Part shown: positions 31,401 to 43,400 of the stretch, piece after piece
How the letters are laid out: each line of letters begins with the position of its first letter
How positions within the stretch are numbered: position 1 is the first letter of the stretch
Assembly (NCBI GenBank): GCA_902728285.1
Contig: CACVBU010000182.1
Coordinates: 284,319-348,318, forward strand
Origin: Clytia hemisphaerica
Lineage: Eukaryota; Cnidaria; Hydrozoa; Leptothecata; Clytiidae
Length of the DNA stretch: 64,000 nucleotides
Direction of reading: 5' to 3'
Made by a program: the position numbers and the translations under genes
The notes under the pieces: model-generated
Told to the model about the DNA's origin: nothing
What the model saw: only the letters and a program-made list of their open reading frames with translations
Database searches by the model: none

Positions 31401-34400
31401 TTATCAAGGGCTGCAAGAATCTATCAAAATAAGAAAAAAGGGGGGGACTAAAATATTTGGTTTTATTGATAATAATTTTCTTTGTGTAATAATATCTTCT
31501 TTCCCATTTTTGTGCTCACAATCTCATGCCCACTATTTTGCAGACCATGCTATATTGAAAGTTATGTTACATTAGAATGACCTTTAACAGACCAAATCAA
31601 ACCATAAAAGCTATTATTCTCCCCAATTAGATAACGTTTTAAGCTGTTTTGAGGGTGTAAAAAGTGAAAAAAATTTCTTCGTCGCCCAACCATGGTGGCC
31701 GACATTTTTTCCTAAATCTTACCCCCCCCCCACTCAAATGGCTCGCCGGGGCCCATGAATCTGCATACTCTCTTCTCTCTATTGTAAAAATTGTTTGCTG
31801 AAGGGTACAAAGATTTTCTTAAAATAGTTGGTCGACATCAATGATCTTTGAAATTAATGATCTTTGACATTTTCAGCTCTGTCACATCCAAAATCAATGT
31901 CATAAGCATAAAATCTTACTTGTGTTTTATTGCCTAAATTCTCTACTTGGGAAGACCACTTAGACCTAACTTAAACTAGGACTACAATCAGAAAACATTC
32001 CCAGTTCAAATCTAATGATAAAGATAATTTACAAGGCCTAAGATATGAACAAAACACAACTGTTGTACCAGATACTGCATCTTTTGTTTGCTTTTATTCA
32101 TAAAAAGTTTTATTTGTATCATTTGATTATAGGATCCAGTTTATTTTCAATGATTTCTTTTTATTGAATTTTATTTAGTTGGATATCATTATGTACCTAA
32201 TATAATGTTGATGGCATTGATATCAAACCAATCGTTGTACTTTGTTATTGTCTAAAAATAAAAATCTGAGGGGAGATTCCTCCTTTTTTTTCATTTTAAG
32301 GGGGGACATTCTAAAAAGGGGTACCGGTAATTTTAGTGCGATTTAAGGAGGGAGTTTTCTTTAAGGGCAAAATTGCATTTTAAGGGGGGACTGAACAAAA
32401 AGTAGGCAGAAACCATGCTTCCTCTCTCTTATATGCTTCAGAAAAAACAAAAACATTGCCCTAAAAGCTTAGCCTCACAAAGCCCCAGCTAATAATATAA
32501 ACCCCTGGTTATATCTTTGTATTCTTATCCTATAAATATAATGGAACGGCCATACTACGGAAATTGCTGTCATGTGACTTTTTTCTACCGCGTGATACAA
32601 ATCGCGCATTTTCATGGAATGTTGAAAATTTATTTGTTACGTCACAAGAAGTTCCGACTTCACATTTTTAAAAAACAAAATGGCAAAAGGACGTTTTTTT
32701 ATGTTTATGATTATTAAAAGAATTCAGTTGATTTTAAGGTTTTAATTATTTCTTTTTCTTTTGCCATGTATACTAAAATATTCTACAATGTTTGGGGAAC
32801 TCAAATATCCAAAAGTTTTTCTATTTTTCATGGAAAAATGAGCTATAAAGGCAATTTCTTTGCTTAAGGTTTGTTTTTTCTTCGTGAATTTTCATTTTCA
32901 ATCTTTCTTTAAAGATTTAATATTTTATCAATTACCTTGGGATTTTCAGGGTTTATTCTAGAACTATTTGGGAGTAGAGAGCTGTTTACAGATCTTAAAA
33001 AGGTTTACTAATTCTTTAGATATAGTCAAAAGTTTAGACATTGGTAAAACTTATTTCTCCGATCAAACATTGACACATGCATTTCCAAATTAGACACGCG
33101 TGGCTACCATTTATGTTTATCTCCCAATTTCAACGGATCCATTTTAGCGCGATTGTTTTTGTGGAATTTCCGATGAGGTGTATTGACGTTAATTTGAAAA
33201 AAACCCCACCCCCACCTCTTTTAACGTCAAAGTTTAATAATCTTTGTTTATCGCACTATCACTTCTGAAGTTTGTTTTGGTAAAAATTGTTCTATAAGAT
33301 AGCAAAAGCAAACGAATACTTAGGTATACAAAAGGAGGAAAAGAAATATGGAAAGTACCATTTGTCGCAGTTTGTCGGGGAATAAACGTCTCAAATAAAT
33401 ATTTCTATTTGAAGTGGTTAGCTTGTAATCTAAGAAGCGCTGATAAAGTGTAATTCAACAACCAAAACATGCATGATTTTCGGCCAGTAAAAGTGACAAA
33501 AATCGTGTGAAAATATTGCGATTTAATAATGGCCACCCGCGAAATTAAAAGTCCCCGCAAAAATTTTTGAATATTTGCGGATAGGCCAACAACCGTGAAA
33601 TTTAAATCCCCGCGAAAGCAGTTTATCCCATTAAAGTCAGCCTTAAAAATTTGGAGATTGGCCCTCAAATTTTTGCATAGTGAGGAGGGTCTCATGATTG
33701 GGAGTGTGATGTATAACCCTACCCCCTTAAAAAAGGATTGTTGATTGTTGACAATATTTGAGTATTGAATAACAAATTACTACAGCATACATTACATGCT
33801 CTCAGGCAGCCAATACTGGATTATAATTTTGCATTATTTTTAGAGTAGATAAGTGGGCTGGTCAGTCAGTGTTGGTGTTAAAAACTTTCAGGATGTTAGG
33901 AAAATTTGGTAGCTGTAGTACATTCCTTAAGTTGGTCTAATGATGACATCCTTCATTTACAACCAACTGTACGGCCGAAACATATCCAAACATTTTCCAG
34001 TCATGTTTGGGCCAAAGTAGCAAAACATATTTCTTATAAAGTTTGTCATTTTTAAATGTTCTTGGGAATAACGTAGATGTTACTATTTTATTATGGAGGC
34101 TGAAGTGCATGCAGCTTTACATACTTTTCTACGGGGTTGATACCCCACCCTCGAAAACAGCCTCCCCCCACCCTTTGCCACCAACCCCGCCCTAAATGTA
34201 GAAACTCTCTGAACCCTGCCCTTTCAGAGCAACCCCGCCCTTGACCACCAAAATCCAAAATATCCATGCCCCACCCTTCAAAAAAACTAAAAAAATTCCA
34301 CGTGTTTCCAGACTCTTAGAACTTGTTCTCAGATAGGCCAGAGTAAGTCAAGTTTTTATATTTATACTAAAAATAACAAAAATGTTTGAATTTTTCATTT

Positions 34401-37400
34401 TCTCGCAGAATTATTTCAGGAGATATAACACCTCTTTTTGAGAAGAATATTTTTATTTGTGGGTGCCCCCGCCACGCGCGGTGAAAAAGAAGTTTGAAAA
34501 GATGATTTAATGATGATTAAAAAACTCCGCCATAAGTCAAGAAATCCCTGTAAACCCACCCTTTTCGACTTTTTTGGAAAATCGTTTACCCCACCAGGGT
34601 GGGGTGGAAAGTATGTTTAATTTAATTGTTATTAATAATGACAACACTCATTCTTCCAGATTAAAGAGAATCTTTTCAGCTTTCTAGTACAAAAGAAAAT
34701 ATAGACCCCTGTCTTTAAAAATGCCAACAAAATTTTAGTCTTATTGAAAACCCAGAACTTCCCATTATGAAACATAAATATCATCCTATACACCCCCTTT
34801 TCACAGACCCGGTAGGATTCTTCCAGGCAGTGGGGATAAAAAACAGGAACTCTGTTTTTTATGGCTGGGTATTGGAATTCCATTGTTTCAAGTCAGAAAA
34901 TTCAGTGGGGATGGGAAAAATAGCATGATATTTTGCAGTGAGGATTTGTTTATTTGATTATTTTCAATGGGAAAAAATTGGAGTATATTTTTCCAGTCGA
35001 AACGATATTTTGGCCAAATTCTCCAGGGGTCCCAGTGGGTCTGTGAGAAGGGGGTGTTCCTATCAAATTCATTACAAAATAAATTTACTGCAGGATTTCA
35101 TCATTTCATAATAGTCACCTTTTAATATGCAAAGATTTTTACTTTTTTTAGTTTATTGGTTTGATATTGATTGGTGTTGCAGCATATGGCAAGAAACAAA
35201 ACATGCTGGTGTCTCTACCAGCTCTTGGAGGTGTCATTGCTTGTGGTGTCTTCCTTCTACTGATTGCTATTGTTGGATTGATTGGTGCCATCAGACATAA
35301 CCAAATCATCTTATTCTTTGTATCCTTTTCATCATTGGAATTCCCAAATGAACATCATTGTAGTTTTAGACAAATTAAAGCTTCAACCTTTTTTCTGATT
35401 TGAGTAACTATTTGTTTGACATAACAAGGATAGTACAACACACTATGATGTTTCAGAATACCTCGCTATTATTCTGGAAAAAACTTTTGCTTTGCCTCAT
35501 TATTATCATAAGAAATTTGAAATCCATCACATTTACTTTTTATTATTTTACTTTTTCTAAAAGCTTGTTAAAAAGTTAAGATACCGTATTAAATTTTGCA
35601 GCTTACAAAATTTTGCGGGTACTTAATTTCACGCATAGCGTCAGCCCCTTCCTCCTGGTTGGGGGGGGGGGTTACACCCTAAATGTTTCCCAAAAAAAAG
35701 AGGGGGCTGGAAGTACACCACTGTTTTGGGGGGACCTATGTACTTCGGGGGAGCTAAAATCTCATCACTTAAAACGTTGGGGCTAAAAAAATTGAAGCTC
35801 AGAAATCTAAAAAGTTTTCGGCTGCGGCGCAACATTTTTATAGAAAGTGTGGAAAATATTTTATCTGAAACTTAGAACTGAACGCAATTCACATTGGAAA
35901 ACCCTTTTTCACTGGATCAATTTTTTGAAAGTGTCTAGGGTTAAAAGTCCTGGGGGCTAACAAAAAATTCATAAATCTTTGGGGGGACTTAAAACTCAGG
36001 GGGACCTAATTTTTGCCTGGTACCTAAACCCAGGCTGACGCTATGTCACGATTTTTTTGGTCAAATTTCGCGAAATTTATACCGTTTAAATTTTTCAAAA
36101 ATACAAAATCGCAAAATTAAATACATGCAAAAAATGTTCAAAATAGGCCGAAAATTACGAAAATTGAAAATACTTATTTGTTACACTTAGTTTCTATTTT
36201 TGTCACTAGTTTGTTATTATTTTTAGTATGTTTACACCCAATACGTTGTGTTTTAAGCGAAATCAGTCATTTTCTTGCTTTATTCCCACCTTTTGAAAAT
36301 GTCCACTTTAGTGAATCGCGAAATTTAATACAGGCGAAAATTTCCAAAAACTGGCAATCGCGAAATTTAATACACGCGAAACACATTTCCTCGAAAAAAT
36401 TTTGCTGGTTTTTGGAGTGTCTAGCACTCCCCTATATTAATTGTAATGGCATTGGTAAAATTTATATATAACTACAGTTTGAAGAAAGTCCAATCTCGTA
36501 ACATATTTGAGAACTTTTCCTTAACTATCTCATTGCTTTCACACTGTACAGTATATGATCATAATGAGCTTACTCTTCATTGTGTTATTGGCCTGTTCTG
36601 TAGCTGCTTTGGCTGTCACAGAAGACCAGCGCCGTGATCTGATCCAAACAGCATGGAAAAAGGCACCAGTAGAGGCTGCATTAGTCGAGAAGACATACAA
36701 TTGCTGCGGACTTACTAAGGTCTCGGATACCTGCAAAATGAAATCGGTAAGTATCGTCTTTCACATGATTTTTTCATGCTTTATCCCCAGACATTCTATT
36801 TTTGGTGATTTCCAACCTTTTTTCTCTTCATTTTTTTATACCTTCTTCTAGAACAGTCTTTTATGCCGTTTACAAGGTGACCTTGAGATGAAATTGTTCT
36901 ATATGTATATTATTGTTAGATTCCTTTTTTCTTTTTCGAGTTTTAGCCTATTGCTCTCATAAATATTTATATTCAAATGAGTTTTAAATTGTTAAATTAT
37001 CTCCATATGCACCAATTTCTCCTCAGTATTGATGTTCAATATCAAATTCAAATTTGAGAAAATATCTTTCTTTTTGCAGAACACACCTTGTTATGAATCG
37101 ATCAAAGAACCATTGGATCGCGCACTCTCAGTATCAGGTGGTGTTGGTCTTTTCTTCTCTTTCTCATTGGTAAGTTCATTACTAAGATTACGTAATTCTT
37201 GAGTTTCATTACGTAATGCAGTGGAGTCACCATAACTAGAACAAGCATGGAGAGCACAAATTTGTTCGAGTTAAGGAAATTTGTAAGCAAAGACATAGTT
37301 AACTGAAGGAACCACAGAACTTGTTCGAGTTATAGAGACTCCACTGTATTATATATAAGCAAGCCTGTCTCGACGTTTTTGGACGTTTTACTTGTTTGAC

Positions 37401-40400
37401 AATTTCTCAGCATGTATATGATATGATACTAAAAGTAATAAAAAGTAACAGCCCTTGAAAGTAAGTCTAATACGGCAAAAAATAACCAAAAACAACATAA
37501 AATGACCTACTCCACAGTGCTGTAACTTATTTATTTAAGAAAGATGAACGCATATTTGAAATTAGCAGGGGGTACCAAGTCGTGGTACTGGACCAGTGCT
37601 AAAAAGTTGTACCTTCTTGTTTTTTGAAATTTATCTGAGACCATCACCACTTAGTACCCTGGTAGTAAGTTGAATTTACCCCTTAAAATAGGTATACCAC
37701 CCCTTAGTACCCGGTACAATCTTGATATCACCATTGAGAAATGACACACCACCGTTAAGTACCCTGTACTAAGTTGATTTTCCCCCTCAAAATAGGTATA
37801 CCACCCTTTAATTCTTAGTAATGGTACTTTCTGGTACACCTCCTTTAAATGGTCTAAAAAACTTCCTTTTTTTTTAAACTTCATTTTTATGGAAATTTCA
37901 AACTCATTTTAGGCCAAAACCAATTATAGAATCTGAAAGCTATTGAAAAACTATATAGAAGACTTTTAAGCAAGTATGGCTGATTTCTGTACTGAATGGG
38001 AGTTATTTGATGTAGAAGTGTCATTTTATAAGCGATTTATGACCAAAATGAGGAGGAAACCACCACTTCTTCATCAAATAACTCCCGTCCAGTACAGAAA
38101 TCTGCCCTACTCGCTTAAAAGTCTTCTACATAGTTTTTCAAGAGCTTTCAGATTCTAAAATTGGTTTTGGCCTAAATGAGTTTGAAATTTCCATAAAAAT
38201 GAGCTCTTGGATTTAGTACCGACCCCTCTGAAATTAGTGAGATTCAAATATTCTTAAAAGTCAAATGATTTTTTAAACAGAAGGAAAGGTCTTCATCATT
38301 TCATCTTCAGTTTTCTCTTTCTTTTCCAAGGTTTCAAAACATTTAAACCTATAAACATTTACACCTATAATATAAGGAGGCCCGGAATTCCCGAGTTATT
38401 TTTTCCGAGTTAAAAAAACCGAGTTAAAAAAAACCCGAGTTATCCCGAGTTATGACGTCATTTTTGGAATTTAGTGACGTCATTTTTCATTTCATAACTC
38501 GGTTTATTTTGCTTCCTTTAACTTTCCGAGTTATTTTCCATTTTTTAACTCGGGAATTTTTGCTTCCTTTAACTTTCCGAGTTATTTTCCATTTTTTAAC
38601 TCGGGAATTTTTGCTTCCTCTAACATTCCGAGTTATTTTCCATTTTTTAACTCGGGAATTTTTTCTTCCTTTAGCTTTCCGAGTTATTTTTGAATTTTTA
38701 ACTCGGGAATTTTTGCTTCCTGTAGCTTTCCGAGTTATTTTCCATTTTTTTTGGCTTGTAAAAACAGCCAATAGTTCCAATAAGGGTCACAAAATCCCGA
38801 AATAATCAGTTTTTTCCTCAATTTTTGCGGCACATACCCGTCAGCTCGCAACCCTAGTATCCCCGGGGCTTCTATAAAGCCGAACGGGTCTTACACGATC
38901 CCTCCATTGTTTTTCAATAACACAGGGATGTGCCAAGCCAAGGGCGACTTTTCTGCTTCTAAAAATTTTCTCACGAAAATTTAGTGTTCATTCATTCGCT
39001 TACGTTACGTTTATTCTTTGTACGTGTGACAACGAGTGACAAAAAACTCGACTAGCAGTTTCCTCGTTGCTTAAGTAAAATTTTCCAGTATCTTTCACTT
39101 CACATTGCGCAGAATGGGGTTTGATGTTCGAATTATTTTTATAAAAAGACGGGGGTAAACATTCGAATAACAATATACCTTCAGGTCAACATTTAAAGAC
39201 TTTCCACTTTGAAAAAGTAGCGTATTTGACCCCCGGAATGTTTTTTACCCGCAAGTCTAATTAGAGCCTTATGACACAAAAAGATTCGATTAATAATTCG
39301 AATGTTTTGCAAAGGTCACATGCGTGCGGGAAACTTTCGAATGTTTTTCTGTAAGTTGATTTGGTGAGTGTGTGCACCCTGGACAGTTTTATTTATTTAT
39401 TTTTTAACATCTCTCATAAAAATCTACGAATAGTCTGTGAAATGATTGATTCAAGAATCGTTGGTGATTCATTCAAATTTTTTACAGCGAAGGGGGAAGG
39501 ACTCAGTGATTTAGTGAATTTTTCTGAGAATCTTGTCATGTCACTTACAGTATTCTTTAATGAAATAGGGAGGAAATATGAATTTTGAAATAGCTTTATC
39601 TCATCACTTACCTGCTGTATTTTTTTAGATTTTATTTATGCTGTAATATTTTTGAAGGGCTTACACTTTGTTTATCTAGCAGGTTTTAACTTCAGTTCTT
39701 GCTTTTCAATTATTCACTTGTTTGCTGATTATTCATTTTATTAAGCAAGTTAAGGTTTTTCTAGTTGGTAATGGATGGTTATGTCTTTGATTTAGGTTGG
39801 TATGGGATCAATAGATTAAAACTGGTGTTTTCTTTATGAAGAAAAATAACTCGGAAAGCTAAAGGAAGCAAAAATTCCCGAGTTAAAAATTCAAAAATAA
39901 CTCGGAAAGCTAAAGGAAGCAAAAATTCTCGAGTTAAAAAATGAAAAATAACTCGGAAAGTTAAAGGAAGCAAAAATTCCCGAGTTAAAAAATGGAAAAT
40001 AACTCGGAAAGTTAAAGGAAGCAAAAATTCCCGAGTTAAAAATGGAAAATAACTCGGAAAGTTAAAGGAAGCAAAATAAACTGAGTTATGAAATGAAAAA
40101 TGACGTCACTAAATTCCAAAAATGACGTCATAACTCGGGATAACTCGGGTTTTTTTAACTCGGTTTTTTTAACTCGGAAAAAATAACTCGGGAATTCCGG
40201 GCCTCTAATATAAGCATTTAAACCTATAAACATTTAATGGTCATTTTTTGAAATACAATTATTGTTTATCATTTTCAAAACTCACTGAAAGAAATTGCTT
40301 ATAAATTACTATAAAGTGCTATCAACTAATAAAAATTATATGAAACTTTGAAACTACAAAACAAAATTTGACCAAAAACATAACGTCTAACAAGGACTTG

Positions 40401-43400
40401 TTCTTGAATTGCACCGAATCGTACTAAAAGTATTTTTCAATACCAATGTTTCACGGTTAAATCAAAGTCTTTGAAAAATGTTATGTTTTTCTTATAACGA
40501 TGAGGTTTGTGGTGCATCTCATCATTAAGTTACATTCATGGATACTTGCTCCTTGATATATCTGTTCTCGTTCCATCACAATAACTGTCGACCATTCAAA
40601 ACCGTTCACATCTGAAGCTTTGACCACCAAAACATTTCCTTCTTGAAGAAACTTGTATGGGTTCTCTTCCTTTTTGAAATCATTCTGACCGTCTTGGTAC
40701 ATCTTCGATTTCTCTTTAATTTGGATTAAATGATTACCAGCATCCTTGCCAGATTTAGTAAGAATTACTAAGATTCCTTCCTTGGTTCGTTGCCGTGCTT
40801 CTTTCATCGCGTTTTCAAACGAATCCACAAATATCGGTGTACAGCCTGTCGGGAAGTTGGCAGGAGGCATAATGATACCTTCTTTATAGTCATATCGTCT
40901 CTCTTCCGCGTAGAATTTTGTTGTTTTCACGATCTCTCGCGCATTACGAAAGTTTTGCGAGAGATCAAGAAAAGTGAAAATGTCTTCCCATTCTTCGAAA
41001 TGACCGAAATGTAATCCTTCCGTCATTGGTACGATCCACAAGGAATGGACAATCTTCAACATTTTTTTGAATAATTCACTGTCAAACATATCGATCTCGT
41101 CACAGAAGACGGCTTTGATGTCGTGTTGAGCAATCTTTTGAAGGATTTGATCACGCTGTATGTCTTCCTCTTCTTCGCCAGCCTAAGGGTAAAAAAAACA
41201 TATGACTTATCGAAACATTTTCAGTTGTCAGAGAACAGGTTGATTTTTATTTCTACTGGTTTTCAATGGCAAGGGCGTAGTGGTATGGCTCCATGCATTC
41301 CACTTGAAAAAGAAAGACTATTTCTACTTCGTAGGGAGAAGGGTCTATTTCAAACGAGGTGGACCCGTATCATCCTTTTATCGTCATTGGGAACCAGTCA
41401 ACTTCTCTTTGACCCGCAAAGTAATTTCGAAATCGATTTAAGAAATGATATCACTCAGTTCAGATTCCTCTTGTTTAAATTAGAGTAAAAATGTTATGCT
41501 TACAACGTAGTTTATCTCCATGACAACAATTCCACAATTCTCCTCCAAATCAAGTTTCATACGATGGTAAAGCATGCTGCGAAATTCACTTTTCACTGAC
41601 CTTTGCATTCCTACCAAATACAGGACTTTTCCTTTATATTGAGGTTTCTTGTTCAAATGCATCGCTTTCTGCTGGAGTATTACTGTTTTTCCTGTTCCAA
41701 ACGGTCCACGAATGATCAACTTGTTGTAGCGCGGATCGTTGCTATTCATTACTGCCATTTGTTGATTGGAGTAAAATAGAATGTTGTCACTAGTCGAAAC
41801 ATTTGCGATGGCATTTTGGATGTAATCAACCCAGTTTGTACTGGTAATTGGTGCGACAAGGTCCTTCTTGGAAATGTGAATTGAAAATACGATTATCTTC
41901 AATAGTTTTTGAATTTGATCGAGTGGAGTCGGTTTTTGAGAGATTTGGACGATCGGGTGATTATGGAGTACGCGCGTCAGCCATGGTTTAATGTCGGTTT
42001 CCATTGTAATATAATGTCGGCTACTAAACGAAACAGACTCGTTCCCGACACAGACAACAGGGTAGAAGATCCACCCGGACTCCAGTTGGTCTCCCAATCT
42101 CTCCTCGAATAATTGATGGTTCGAATCCAATTGCTGGAAAACTCGATCATTTTTTAGTTCATCTTTCATTTCGATGGAAATAATGAGTTTTCTTTGCCAG
42201 GAGATAATAAGTAAGTCTGCTTCTCTATGTGTCTTGTTTCGAACATTTGTTAGAAAATTGACGGAGGAAAGAACAACTGTGTTTTGTAGGATGTCATCTT
42301 TTAGCGGTAAAAGTTGATCGTAGAACCAGTGCTCGACCTTCTCTCCTAGCTCTGAAAGCTCCAACCCGAACAGCCACAGGAGGTTCGAATCAGTGGAGGG
42401 GTTTCTCTCAATCATTGATATAACTTTTTGTTTGAAACTTTTTCTAACGATTTTATTCAAATTGAAATCACAAAGCAGGGATTCCAACAGTGAAATGTTA
42501 GGTCTGATCCTCAAAAAAGCCAGTACTTTTGATCCAAATGACTTTCTTCGCACAAGCTCTGTGATACACCCCTGAACAAAGATACCCAAGTCTGTTGTAG
42601 TTGGCAGGAGGTTGGTTTGATCAATTTTTAGTTCTTGAGTGACCAAATACATGATTCTAAGGTTCATAATCCATTTGTCAAGTGCCTTTTTATCAATACG
42701 ATCAGTATTATATTGTGTTTGCAGGAAGGCATCCAATTCCACAGTCAGCCAGTGTCCTAATGAATGTTCTTTCAAATTGTCCAGGAGTCGCTCGATATCT
42801 TTCTTGACGTCGTAATCTAGAATCGCTACCGACGATTTCTTTGAGTATTGGTTTGAAACGAACGTTGGAGGAATGAAAACAGCTTCATTTGTATCGTTCT
42901 TGAAAAGCGATGTCTCGCCGTATTCTCTTTGAAGGAGAAACATGGCAGCTTTGATTGGGTCGTTGAATTTGAGCGTGTTTCCCAAATTGAATTGTTTGGC
43001 TTGACGTTTTGTTGCGGTTTGGTTGTTCTTGATGATCTGCCAATATAGTGATTTCTTTTGATCACATTTTAAAGGATCAATTGCCTTTGGTTGCAATGAC
43101 AGTAATTTCTGTGCCATGTTTGGATTTGGATGGCTAGAAGCGTTCGCCATTTTGTTTTTGGTTTAAAAACTATTTGCTTGATATATTATATCCTTCTCAA
43201 GTGTAGTGACATCCATTGAAAGAAAAAAAAGTAAAACAGTTTGATAAACTAATAAACTATAGACTAATTAAAAAAATTTAAAATAGCTTTGAAATCACTT
43301 TTTCAACATCACCATGACAACAGATTGAATCTAATTTTTATGTAAGCAACTCCAATCTGAGTTCAGGCCAAAGGTTTCTAAGGATTATCTGAATTTCGGC

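Noticed and set aside
38452-38805. Reading frame with repeated [12 protein letters not shown] motifs
   Set aside because: It is the translation of the 51 bp tandem repeats in a transposon arm, and a mirrored frame appears in the other arm.
40481-41089. Treating this as a separate 202-residue gene
   Set aside because: It is the second exon of the NERD-helicase gene, joined in phase through an acceptor at 41183-41184.
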